A stretch of DNA of 64,000 nt from Flavobacteriales bacterium (GTDB taxonomy: Bacteria > Bacteroidota > Bacteroidia > Flavobacteriales_D > Sanyastnellaceae): NCBI GenBank assembly GCA_018402085.1, contig JAGYJM010000002.1, positions 1,116,001 through 1,180,000 on the forward strand, written 5' to 3'. The notes under the pieces were generated by a model. The model was not told the DNA's origin and did not search any database. It was given only the letters and a program-made list of their open reading frames with translations. This document shows positions 8,778-16,230 of this stretch, one piece after another (the first letter of the stretch is position 1; each line of letters begins with the position of its first letter). Both the position numbers and the translations under genes were made by a program.

Positions 8778-9398
8778 CTACCTTGCTACCTCGCTAATCA
8801 GTGCCGCAAACTCCTCCTGGAACATCTTGCCTTTATCAACGGCGTACCACTTTTGCACTTTCTCCGCGAACTTGAGGTACTCTGGTTTGGGCTCTGCTAA
8901 GGCTTTGTACTCCTCGACCATTTGTTGAGCCTGAGCCGGACGAGGTCCCCAGGTGAATTCGACCTCGTTCTTGTCGTTGAGGGCCATCAGCTTCGGGATG
9001 CCACGTCCGCCATTGGTTAGAAACTCATCCATAATATCGAGATGCTCATCTCGCAGGATGATTTTCAGATCAATATTCGGATTGCGTTCTGCGAGCATGT
9101 GGATCAAGGGCACATTTTGTGCTGCATCCCCACACCAGGGCTCAGACAATACCATCCAGCGCTTTTGCGCTGAAATAGACTCGATAGCCTCAATGAGTCC
9201 CTCATGATTGATGGCAAGCGTCTTCAGGATGCGATCCATGCGCCGCAGGTTGAGCTTTGTGAAGTTGACGAGCAACTCACTCTGATTGGGACCGCTGGTG
9301 CGTTTTTCAGCGACGAGTTGGCGGGTAAAATCGAGGTATTCGGCAAAGGTCATCGCATCTTCTTGCGAACCGTTGAGGTAGGCGAGCAGGTTTCTCAT
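8778..9398 (-). CDS. Thioredoxin-fold protein with WCGDA in place of WCGPC
   Basis: A 206-residue cytosolic protein with a helical N-terminal extension and a thioredoxin-like domain (about 85-175). The redox motif reads SEPWCGDAAQN, so it has one Cys and an Ala where the resolving Cys would be. A GGRGIPKLMAL segment supplies the cis-Pro. A one-Cys site argues against dithiol reductase activity and suggests a peroxidase-, glutathione- or binding-type role. Similar WCGDAAQ proteins are annotated in Bacteroidota only as thioredoxin family. Hairpin copy 5 is translated as SAQKRWM just before the motif, in a frame unlike the other sense copies. The start is taken at 9398; a -7 box ends only 4 nt before it, so the later ATG at 9353 (MTFAEYLDF) is a real alternative. 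Confidence 0.75.
   Translation of the reverse strand: MRNLLAYLNGSQEDAMTFAEYLDFTRQLVAEKRTSGPNQSELLVNFTKLNLRRMDRILKTLAINHEGLIEAIESISAQKRWMVLSEPWCGDAAQNVPLIHMLAERNPNIDLKIILRDEHLDIMDEFLTNGGRGIPKLMALNDKNEVEFTWGPRPAQAQQMVEEYKALAEPKPEYLKFAEKVQKWYAVDKGKMFQEEFAALISEVAR
9153..9172 (-). repeat. GATG-tailed hairpin repeat, copy 5 (inside thioredoxin-fold gene)
   Basis: CAGCGC-AAAA-GCGCTG-GATG on the sense strand of the gene. It is the only sense copy read in a different frame (SAQKRWM). Confidence 0.85.
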
Positions 9399-9402
9399 GG
9401 GG

Positions 9403-9410
9403 CAAAGGTA
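9403..9410 (-). promoter_or_regulatory. -7 box 4 nt before ATG (thioredoxin-fold gene)
   Basis: TACCTTTG on the minus strand, then CCCC and ATG. Transcription would begin at or next to the start codon. Confidence 0.5.
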
Positions 9411-9509
9411 CAGTCTCACGGCATAACGGTCTATCGGTCAAATGGTAGATGAGTTAATGTATCTGTGAGTTTTCCGGTTTCCCCGTCAGCCCGTTCGACT
9501 GTAAGACTG

Positions 9510-9517
9510 TAACTTCG
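9510..9517 (+). promoter_or_regulatory. -7 box 4 nt before ATG (DUF2797 gene)
   Basis: TAACTTCG, then CGCC and ATG at 9522; a variant of TAnnTTTG. It suggests a leaderless mRNA. Confidence 0.4.
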
Positions 9518-9521
9518 CGCC

Positions 9522-10340
9522 ATGCAATATGAAGGAAACCTGCGAAAAATGGGCACATCGCTTGAAGGCGATGAGGCTCAATACCACCTGAGACTGTTTG
9601 ATATTCTCGATGCGAAAGACGAAGTGACGATCAATGCATGGGTAGGGAAGGAGATTGCACTTGAGTGGCTTGAGGAGATCCATTGCGTGGTTACCGGCAA
9701 GAAGATCAAGAAGACTTTTGGTGAAGGCATGAGCTACGACGCTTTTCGTTCATCGCCAATGGCCGTTGAAAGCATTGTACGTCCGGAACTCAGCCGTATC
9801 CACGAAGGCATCGCGCTGCGCGATAAAGAGTGGGAAGAAAAACACCATAACCAACCGCATTACGTGTACCTCTCGCTGACCTCTGAAGTGAAGGTAGGGG
9901 TGACCCGTACGGTTAACATCCCGCACCGATGGATCGATCAAGGTGCGGTGCAGGCAATTATACTTGCCGAGACTCCCTACCGCCAGTTGGCCGGACAAAT
10001 CGAGGTAGACCTGAAATCATTGTTTGCTGACAAAACCAACTGGCGCAACATGCTCAAGAACCTCTATGATGAAACCACAGATCTGTTGGGCGAGAAAGAG
10101 CAGGTGCTCATGAATTTTCCTGAACAGTACTATGATTTTGTTTCCGATGATGATCAGGTGCACTACTTCAATTATCCTGTATTGCAATACCCTGACAAGG
10201 TCAAAAGCCAGAAGCTCGAGAAAGTCGGCAAAATAGAAGGCAAATTGCTCGGTATCAAAGGGCAATACCTCCTCTTTGACCAAGACCGGGTCATCAATAT
10301 CCGCAGCCACGCCGGCTACCGTGTTCGTTTGACAGTCTGA
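9522..10340 (+). CDS. DUF2797 domain protein lacking most of the zinc-finger cysteines
   Basis: A 272-residue protein matching DUF2797, a family of unknown function, through YVYLSLTSEVKVGVTR and NIPHRWIDQGA in the middle. Members as I remember them carry a Cys-rich knuckle before that segment. Here only one Cys of that region is present (HCVVTGKKIKKTF), and the following positions read MSYDAF, AVESI and PELSRIHEG where Cys or Cys/His would be expected. The fold may therefore persist without bound zinc. The last codon pair (GTC TGA) is also the first unit of an 8-bp tandem array. No operon partner is evident. The family call is confident; the cysteine loss rests on memory of the family. Confidence 0.8.
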   Translation: MQYEGNLRKMGTSLEGDEAQYHLRLFDILDAKDEVTINAWVGKEIALEWLEEIHCVVTGKKIKKTFGEGMSYDAFRSSPMAVESIVRPELSRIHEGIALRDKEWEEKHHNQPHYVYLSLTSEVKVGVTRTVNIPHRWIDQGAVQAIILAETPYRQLAGQIEVDLKSLFADKTNWRNMLKNLYDETTDLLGEKEQVLMNFPEQYYDFVSDDDQVHYFNYPVLQYPDKVKSQKLEKVGKIEGKLLGIKGQYLLFDQDRVINIRSHAGYRVRLTV

Positions 10341-10390
10341 TGGTCTGATGGTCTGATGGTCTTATGGTCTTATGGTCTTACGGTATTACG
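10335..10390 (+). repeat. 8-bp tandem array (GTCTKATG)n
   Basis: Seven units from GTCTGATG through GTCTTATG to GTATTACG. It begins inside the stop codon context of the DUF2797 gene. Confidence 0.85.
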
Positions 10391-10442
10391 GTAGACAAGT
10401 CCATATATCGATCAGAATCCTGTATTCCCGGTTTTCTGAAAT

Positions 10443-10506
10443 CGTCCATGCGTCCATGCGTCCATGCGTCCATAAGTCCATAAGTCGATCGGTCGATCAG
10501 TCCATC
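10443..10506 (+). repeat. 8-bp tandem array (CGTCCATG)n
   Basis: Eight units drifting from CGTCCATG to AGTCCATA, AGTCGATC and AGTCCATC. With the previous array it fills most of the 296-base gap before the cytochrome gene. No coding potential is seen there. Confidence 0.85.
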
Positions 10507-10636
10507 GTCTATGCTCAAAATCACCGCCTCCACACTCAATTTGCCGCCATCCACGATCTACCGTCTACCATCCATGCGTACAATTGCTTAAATTCGGGTT
10601 TTACATTGTAAGCCTGTATTTGACCAAACGCAACGG

Positions 10637-12601
10637 ATGAACCGCAAAACACATATTTCGCTGCTCGTGATGTTTCTGACTGCCGGAGTACTCGTACTCG
10701 CCGGCTGGAGTTCGCTTGATCAGCAGCCGCACTTTCACAGCGAAGAAGATATCGCCATGTTTCGTTCTATTGCGGGTGAACTGCCCAGCGGTGAAAACGA
10801 GCTGTTTGCGGCTTCCGGCAATTGCGCCGGCTGTCATGGGCATGACATCCAGGGGGTCGGAAATGTGACCGAAAGCGGTTGGGACGTAAATCCAACTGAC
10901 TACTGGAGGGCATCCATCATGGCAAATTCGGCTAAAGACCCATTCTGGCAGGCAAAAGTGACGCATGAGGTTGCTGTAAATCCAGATCATCAGCTTATCC
11001 TCGAAGATAAGTGTACCTCATGCCACGCGCCACTTGGTCACTTCAACGCGCATTACATGGGCGCCGCACACTACACCTTCGCCGAGATGCTCGAAGACAG
11101 CATCGCCCTCGACGGTGTGAGCTGCAATGCTTGTCACCAGCAGTCGCCGGAAGGACTTGGAGACACTTTCTCCGGAGAACTAAATTTTTCGGTCGATACC
11201 GTCTGGGGACCTTTCGGCGGAGGAGAGGGTGAAGACCCGATCATCGGTCAGCCCATGGCAGCGTTCGTAGGTTTTGAACCGGTTTTCGGAGAACATGTGC
11301 GCACCTCGGAGATGTGCGCAGGCTGCCACACGCTCATCACAGAAACCGTAGACCTCGATGGAGAACCCACAGGCGGTAAGTTTGTCGAACAGGCGACTTA
11401 CCACGAGTGGCTGAACTCGGCCTTCGCAGAAGAAGGAAATACCCTCGAAGCTGAATGCCAGGCCTGTCACATGCCCACACTCGATGAAGAAGTGCTGATC
11501 TCAGCCAACTACTCGTGGCTGCCGCCCCGTGGACCCATCGGACTTCATTACATGGTGGGCGGTAACAGTTTCATGCTGCAAATGATGAAAGAGAATATCG
11601 ATTTGCTCGGTATCGACGCAACAGAGGCGCAGTTCGATACTTCGATCTACCACACGCTCGATATGCTCCAAAATCAAACAGCGCTGCTGGCGGTTGAAGA
11701 AGGCACCATCCTTAATGATTCCATGGAGTTCTCAGTACATATTGAGAACCTGGCCGGACATAAATTCCCGTCGGGATATCCCGCACGCCGTGCTTTCCTC
11801 GAGTTTATCGCACTCAATGAAAGCGGTGACACGCTCTTCCACAGCGGTCAATTGCAGGAAGATTACGAGGTATTCGGACATAACGAAACCTACGAGCCAC
11901 ACTATGACGTGATCACGAGCGAAGAACAAGTGCAGATCTATGAACAGGTACTCGGCGACGTGAACGGAGATGTCACCACCGTATTGGTGCGTGCCGCCAC
12001 GCCTCTGAAAGACAATCGACTCGTTCCGAAGGGGTTCTCAATGTCGCACAGTGTGTATGATACCACCGAGATCGCCGGGCTTGCGCTCAATGACCTCAAC
12101 TTTAATTACGAAGGAGGCCTCGAAGGCAGTGGTACTGATGAATTAACCTATCGCATTCCGCTCGAAGGCTATGAGGGCAACCTTGACGTTCAGGTGCGCC
12201 TTTGGTACCAGTCGTCTCCTCCGAAATGGAACGAAGAAATGTTCGCTTACAGCACGCCTGAAATCGATCTCTTCAAAGACCTCTATTTTGAACAAGGCGC
12301 AGCTCCGGTATTGATCGATGAGAATGGTATCTCGGTGAGCGCGGTGTATGTTGAGCGCCAAAAGTCTCCTGCCGCTGTGCGCATTTATCCGAACCCTACT
12401 TATGACGGACGTGTATTCTTTGAAACCACCTCGAGTGTACCTGAACGAGTAGAGGTGTACAGCCTGAATGGTCAGCTCATCAGCAGCCTGAATGGCGAAG
12501 CATTGCGCAGTGGTATCACGCTGCCGGAGCTGCCAGGAACCTATCTCATTGCGATTTACCTCAACGGTAAGGTGCACACAGAAAAAGTGATTCGTCTCTG
12601 A
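10637..12601 (+). CDS. Secreted pentaheme cytochrome c with T9SS sorting domain
   Basis: A 654-residue exported cytochrome. A signal peptide (SLLVMFLTAGVLVLAG) is followed by five CxxCH heme sites: CAGCH (63), CTSCH (126), CNACH (163), CAGCH (227) and CQACH (274). The layout resembles cytochrome c554-like multiheme proteins. A beta-rich region of about 300 residues follows. The C-terminus is a type A T9SS domain with IYPNPTYDGRVFFE and a final basic strand (TEKVIRL), so the protein is probably carried across the outer membrane and held on the surface. Electron transfer at the cell exterior is inferred; the donor and acceptor are unknown. There is no adjacent quinol oxidase or porin-cytochrome gene. 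Confidence 0.87.
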   Translation: MNRKTHISLLVMFLTAGVLVLAGWSSLDQQPHFHSEEDIAMFRSIAGELPSGENELFAASGNCAGCHGHDIQGVGNVTESGWDVNPTDYWRASIMANSAKDPFWQAKVTHEVAVNPDHQLILEDKCTSCHAPLGHFNAHYMGAAHYTFAEMLEDSIALDGVSCNACHQQSPEGLGDTFSGELNFSVDTVWGPFGGGEGEDPIIGQPMAAFVGFEPVFGEHVRTSEMCAGCHTLITETVDLDGEPTGGKFVEQATYHEWLNSAFAEEGNTLEAECQACHMPTLDEEVLISANYSWLPPRGPIGLHYMVGGNSFMLQMMKENIDLLGIDATEAQFDTSIYHTLDMLQNQTALLAVEEGTILNDSMEFSVHIENLAGHKFPSGYPARRAFLEFIALNESGDTLFHSGQLQEDYEVFGHNETYEPHYDVITSEEQVQIYEQVLGDVNGDVTTVLVRAATPLKDNRLVPKGFSMSHSVYDTTEIAGLALNDLNFNYEGGLEGSGTDELTYRIPLEGYEGNLDVQVRLWYQSSPPKWNEEMFAYSTPEIDLFKDLYFEQGAAPVLIDENGISVSAVYVERQKSPAAVRIYPNPTYDGRVFFETTSSVPERVEVYSLNGQLISSLNGEALRSGITLPELPGTYLIAIYLNGKVHTEKVIRL

Positions 12602-12640
12602 TAACTGCGGTTTAATCATAAGATTCAGGCGGTTCTTTGG

Positions 12641-12648
12641 TATCTTTA
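12641..12648 (+). promoter_or_regulatory. -7-like box 4 nt before ATG (alpha/beta hydrolase gene)
   Basis: TATCTTTA, then GGGT and ATG at 12653; one base off TAnnTTTG. Confidence 0.4.
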
Positions 12649-12652
12649 GGGT

Positions 12653-13987
12653 ATGAAACGAATCCTCTTGCTTACCCTGCCAGCGCTTTTTCTGATCACT
12701 GAATTGGCGGCCCAGTTTCAAGTTGGTCATACCACTGTGACCTTTACAGACCCTGATCGCAATAACCGGGAGATTCTGACTGAAATCTACTACCCTGCAA
12801 ACGCAGGAGGTGATGACGTTGAGGCCGCTGATGGCCAGTTTCCTGTGATTGTTTTTGGCCACGGATTCGTGATGGTTTGGTCAGCTTACGAAAACATCTG
12901 GGAGCACCTCGTGCCTCAGGGCTATATCATGGCTTTTCCACGTACCGAGGGCAATCTCTTCCCGAATCATCAAGCTTTCGGACTCGATCTTGCTTTCCTC
13001 ACAACGGAGATGGAGGCCTTCGGTGCAGACGCTTCAAGCATTCTCTTTCAACATGTCGCACCTGAATCTGCCGTGATGGGGCATAGTATGGGCGGTGGTT
13101 GTTCTTTTCTCGCCGCAGAAGCGGCGGATGTTAACGCGGTCGTCGGACTCGCACCTGCTGAAACCAGTACTTCAGCGATTGCCGCAGCAGCAAACGTCAC
13201 GGCTCCCACGCTCGTATTGTCAGGAGCCGCCGATGGGGTCACTCCGCCTGAAGATCATCACATCCTGATCTACAACGCTGCCGCCGCGGCATGCAAACAC
13301 CTTGTAAGCATCGAAGAAGGTTCACATTGTTACTTCGCCAATTCAAATTTCAATTGCGATTTCGGTGAGTTCAACCCTGGTGACATCAGCCGAGAACAGC
13401 AGCAGCAGATCATGAATGACCTGCTTGACCCCTGGCTTGAGCAACACCTCAAAGGAAGTTGTACCGCATACGCTGAATTCATTGCCGCAGTTGATGCAGA
13501 ACCGCTCACCAGTCTCGAAGGCAGCTGCGATGCATCCTCATTAGAACTTGATACACCGGTCGTAACCATCACCGATTGTCACCCGGTGCTTCAGACAGCA
13601 ACTGCAGAAGTAAGTATCCCATGGAGTGGCGATGCTGCACCGCAGTGGCTGGTGAACGGTGAAGCAATCGTCGACGATCAATCTCCACTCGTGGTCACCC
13701 TCGCTGAGCTTCCGGCAGAAGGACAGTCAATCGACTTGGCTCTTGCCAACGGTGCATGCGAATGGACTTTCCCGGCTGCTGTTACACTGCCTGATGGTTG
13801 TGAAATCATCTTCGGTTGTACATATACCGCATCCACTAATTACAATCCTGATGCGAATGTAGATGATGGTTCGTGTGATCTGATCACCGGCAACCCCACC
13901 TGCCTCGGTGATCTGAACATTGACGGAGTAGTCAACTCGAATGATCTCCTCTTGTTTCTGTCAACCTTTGGTACAACTTGCGAGTAA
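12653..13987 (+). CDS. Secreted alpha/beta hydrolase with Cys-repeat and dockerin-like C-terminus
   Basis: A 444-residue exported esterase- or lipase-like protein. After a signal peptide (LLTLPALFLITELAA) comes an alpha/beta hydrolase domain with VIVFGHGF, the nucleophile elbow GHSMGGG (Ser145), a likely acid in SGAADGVTPP and the catalytic His in EEGSHCYFA. The nearest families are chlorophyllase/PAF-acetylhydrolase-like or polyester-cutinase-like enzymes; the substrate cannot be read from sequence. Residues 290-385 are an extra beta domain. Then come one Cys module (FGCTYTASTNYNPDANVDDG) and a C-terminal dockerin-like stretch (GDLNIDGVVNSNDLL) ending FGTTCE. Hairpin copy 6 encodes AAEAAD right after the nucleophile helix and seems to fit the fold without an insertion. 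Confidence 0.85.
   Translation: MKRILLLTLPALFLITELAAQFQVGHTTVTFTDPDRNNREILTEIYYPANAGGDDVEAADGQFPVIVFGHGFVMVWSAYENIWEHLVPQGYIMAFPRTEGNLFPNHQAFGLDLAFLTTEMEAFGADASSILFQHVAPESAVMGHSMGGGCSFLAAEAADVNAVVGLAPAETSTSAIAAAANVTAPTLVLSGAADGVTPPEDHHILIYNAAAAACKHLVSIEEGSHCYFANSNFNCDFGEFNPGDISREQQQQIMNDLLDPWLEQHLKGSCTAYAEFIAAVDAEPLTSLEGSCDASSLELDTPVVTITDCHPVLQTATAEVSIPWSGDAAPQWLVNGEAIVDDQSPLVVTLAELPAEGQSIDLALANGACEWTFPAAVTLPDGCEIIFGCTYTASTNYNPDANVDDGSCDLITGNPTCLGDLNIDGVVNSNDLLLFLSTFGTTCE
13111..13130 (+). repeat. GATG-tailed hairpin repeat, copy 6 (inside alpha/beta hydrolase gene)
   Basis: CGCCGC-AGAA-GCGGCG-GATG, read as AAEAAD in the common frame. Confidence 0.85.
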
Positions 13988-13998
13988 TCCTCTCGCTG

Positions 13999-14031
13999 TT
14001 GCGCGTGAATCGTATAAGGTTGTATATTTTG
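13999..14031 (+). promoter_or_regulatory. Possible promoter of the lipoprotein-DUF2147-DUF6268 run
   Basis: TTG at 13999-14001 and TATATTTTG at 14023-14031, 21 bases apart, 16 bases before the lipoprotein ATG. Confidence 0.45.
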
Positions 14032-14047
14032 CCCTCAAAAGGATGGT

Positions 14048-14548
14048 ATGAAGTATTTTTTTGGGGCCTTGTCCCTCGCCCTTCTACTCGCTGCTTGCGG
14101 TACGACAGAAACCTACAAATTTACGTACGAGGCTGAATTTGTGCTCGAAGGTCCGCTGTTTGAAGGACCCAATACCGGGCAGGAGACAGTGAACGAGGCG
14201 CTTGATGCGTGGTTAAAAGAAAATAATTTGCTTAAGGGTCAATTATCTAATGTACAGCTTGTTATGGCTGAAGTGAGTAAAGATCCTGCGCTCGAGGCCG
14301 GCTTGGTAACAGATGCTGGCCTGACTTTTGCAGCAGATCAATTGGATATGGTCACGGCGGCTACATTGAACCCGTTTCCGACGGATGCCTCCAGCGGAAG
14401 CATGAAAGTGAGTGAAGAGGCTGAGCTTACCCCATTCTTTGAGCAAGAGTCGTTTATACTACTGCTCGATCTTGGGTTGAGTGAAGATCTTTATGACAAT
14501 TACGTGGCCAAAGCCAATCTCGAATTTGAAGTAACGGTTATTAAATAA
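14048..14548 (+). CDS. Hypothetical lipoprotein
   Basis: A 166-residue predicted lipoprotein: signal SLALLLAACG with lipobox LAAC (Cys after residue 16). The mature part alternates short strands with acidic turns and has no family motif I recognise. The end (ANLEFEVTVIK) looks like an edge strand of a beta sandwich. It is the first gene of a tight set, 6 bases before a DUF2147 gene and then a DUF6268 outer-membrane gene, which suggests an envelope role. Function unknown. Confidence 0.7.
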   Translation: MKYFFGALSLALLLAACGTTETYKFTYEAEFVLEGPLFEGPNTGQETVNEALDAWLKENNLLKGQLSNVQLVMAEVSKDPALEAGLVTDAGLTFAADQLDMVTAATLNPFPTDASSGSMKVSEEAELTPFFEQESFILLLDLGLSEDLYDNYVAKANLEFEVTVIK

Positions 14549-14554
14549 CGAAGT

Positions 14555-15022
14555 ATGAAACGAATGCACATTCTTTTCGGCCTGGTTGCCGGTATGTTTT
14601 TGATGTTGAACTGCGCAAAAGCGCAGGATGAAGGTGACCGTCTGACCGGTGTTTGGGAGCCAAGCAACGGCCGCGCCCGTGTGAAAGTAGATAAGATCGG
14701 AAATAAATACTACGGACGTATCGTCTGGCTGAAAGAAGCAAATGATCCGGAAACAGGAGAGCCTCGAACCGATGTCAATAACCCTGACCCCGCTCTTCGC
14801 GATGCGCCACTTCGCGGATATCGAATGCTGAAAGATTTTGAGTACACCGGTAAAAACACCTGGGAGAAGGGTACCATTTATGACCCCATCAACGGAAGTA
14901 CCTACAATTGCGTGATCAAAATGACCGATGAAAACACACTCGATATTCGTGGATATATCGGTGTAGAGGCCTTCGGACGCACTGATGTCTGGAAGCGACT
15001 TAAGATTCCTTCCAGAAAGTAA
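14555..15022 (+). CDS. DUF2147 domain secreted protein
   Basis: A 155-residue exported protein. The signal peptide ends in LNCAKAQ, and the DUF2147 domain starts with LTGVWEPSNGRARVKV and includes YYGRIVWLKEAND. It ends with the typical IRGYIGVEAFGRTDVWKR. DUF2147 proteins are small periplasmic or surface beta proteins of unknown function. Hairpin copy 7 encodes CAKAQD at the end of the signal peptide, so the repeat shapes the predicted cleavage region. It is probably cotranscribed with its neighbours, with gaps of 6 and 12 bases. Confidence 0.87.
   Translation: MKRMHILFGLVAGMFLMLNCAKAQDEGDRLTGVWEPSNGRARVKVDKIGNKYYGRIVWLKEANDPETGEPRTDVNNPDPALRDAPLRGYRMLKDFEYTGKNTWEKGTIYDPINGSTYNCVIKMTDENTLDIRGYIGVEAFGRTDVWKRLKIPSRK
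14611..14630 (+). repeat. GATG-tailed hairpin repeat, copy 7 (signal-peptide end of DUF2147 gene)
   Basis: CTGCGC-AAAA-GCGCAG-GATG, read as CAKAQD in the common frame. Confidence 0.85.
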
Positions 15023-15034
15023 TAGCCCGAACGG

Positions 15035-16144
15035 ATGATGAAAGTGTGGAGATTAGTCACACTGTTGCTGGCGCTTTGGCCCGGAACAGTGCTTTTTGCC
15101 CAGGAACCTGACGCTCAGGAAGAAGAAGAGATCGATTGGAGCATGTACGATGACCTCGAATTCGCTGACGAAGGTGCAAAGCGTTTTTGTTCTTCGAAAA
15201 TCAACGGATTACGTCCTGCGCAACTCATCAGCATTGGATATGACGTTCAGGGACCGTTCAGCATCACTGCCGGTGCCTTTGGAGAAGGGGAGAGTGCCTT
15301 CAGTGAGCACACCCGCAATGTAAGCCTGGCACATGGTATGCGCGTATTCACAAATGTGCCGGTAATCTCACGCAACAACATTATCATTCAGGCCGGTGTT
15401 AACCACTGGGATCAACAATTTATTTTCGACGACAATCCTGCCGCAGACGCTGAAATGCATCCGCTATTTCGCTCCCTGGAGTACGGCGGATTGCGCACTA
15501 CGGGGGTGAATACCACGATTTTTAAACCGTTCAACGAAGAGCAGTTTGTGCTCTTACAGGCATCGTATGACATCAACGGTAACTACCGCTGGGGTAGCTT
15601 TCAATCACCTCAATATGCTACCTGGTCTGCCGCAGCCCTCTGGGGTAAGCGCGTTTCAGATACCAGGCAGTGGGCGGTAGGGCTCTCACGTACTTACCGA
15701 GCAGGAGAGTTGAATTATATTCCGGTTTTCCTGTTCAACTGGACGTCTCGAGACAATAAATGGGGAACTGAACTCTTGCTTCCCGCCCGCGGTCATGTGC
15801 GTTACTCTTTCAATCCTCGATCGCTGCTATTTGCCGGCTGGGAGCTCGAAGGAAACAGCTACCGTCTGAACAATGGCGGCATCGACTTTGGTGAGGGTGT
15901 TGATGAAGTGCATTTGCGTCGCAGCGAATTGCGCTTCCGTCTGATTTATGAGCGCTCACTCATCAACTTCATCTGGATCTCATTCCAGGCCGGATACCGT
16001 GTCAACTATCTCTTTGACGTAGATGAACTCGAAGGTGGCGATGAGTTTTTCAGAGGCTTTTTCGGCGACCAACCTTTCCTGTTTCAAAACGATATCGGTA
16101 ACCCGCTTTACTTCAATGTGAGCATCAATCTGGTGAGTCCGTAG
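15035..16144 (+). CDS. DUF6268-like outer-membrane beta-barrel protein
   Basis: A 369-residue exported protein: signal peptide (LVTLLLALWPGTVLFAQ), a short acidic stretch, then a region rich in alternating aromatic/polar strands typical of an outer-membrane barrel and ending in a strand (YFNVSINLVSP). The pattern fits DUF6268, a Bacteroidota barrel family without assigned function. The start is a double ATG at 15035/15038. It follows the DUF2147 gene by 12 bases and is the last gene of the set; convergent capD-like DNA follows. The family call is by resemblance only. Confidence 0.7.
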   Translation: MMKVWRLVTLLLALWPGTVLFAQEPDAQEEEEIDWSMYDDLEFADEGAKRFCSSKINGLRPAQLISIGYDVQGPFSITAGAFGEGESAFSEHTRNVSLAHGMRVFTNVPVISRNNIIIQAGVNHWDQQFIFDDNPAADAEMHPLFRSLEYGGLRTTGVNTTIFKPFNEEQFVLLQASYDINGNYRWGSFQSPQYATWSAAALWGKRVSDTRQWAVGLSRTYRAGELNYIPVFLFNWTSRDNKWGTELLLPARGHVRYSFNPRSLLFAGWELEGNSYRLNNGGIDFGEGVDEVHLRRSELRFRLIYERSLINFIWISFQAGYRVNYLFDVDELEGGDEFFRGFFGDQPFLFQNDIGNPLYFNVSINLVSP

Positions 16145-16151
16145 CTGATCG

Positions 16152-16171
16152 CATCCGCCGTTTTTACGGCG
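16152..16171 (-). repeat. GATG-tailed hairpin repeat, copy 8 (intergenic)
   Basis: CGCCGT-AAAA-ACGGCG-GATG on the minus strand. Here even the inner stem pair has changed with compensation. It pairs with copy 9 in opposite orientation. Confidence 0.8.
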
Positions 16172-16207
16172 TGAAGAAAATTCTGATATAGCAGAGAAGA
16201 TGCATTT

Positions 16208-16227
16208 CAGCGCAAAAGCGCTGGATG
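16208..16227 (+). repeat. GATG-tailed hairpin repeat, copy 9 (intergenic)
   Basis: CAGCGC-AAAA-GCGCTG-GATG, between convergent genes, three bases before the stop of the capD-like gene. Confidence 0.85.
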
Positions 16228-16230
16228 GGT

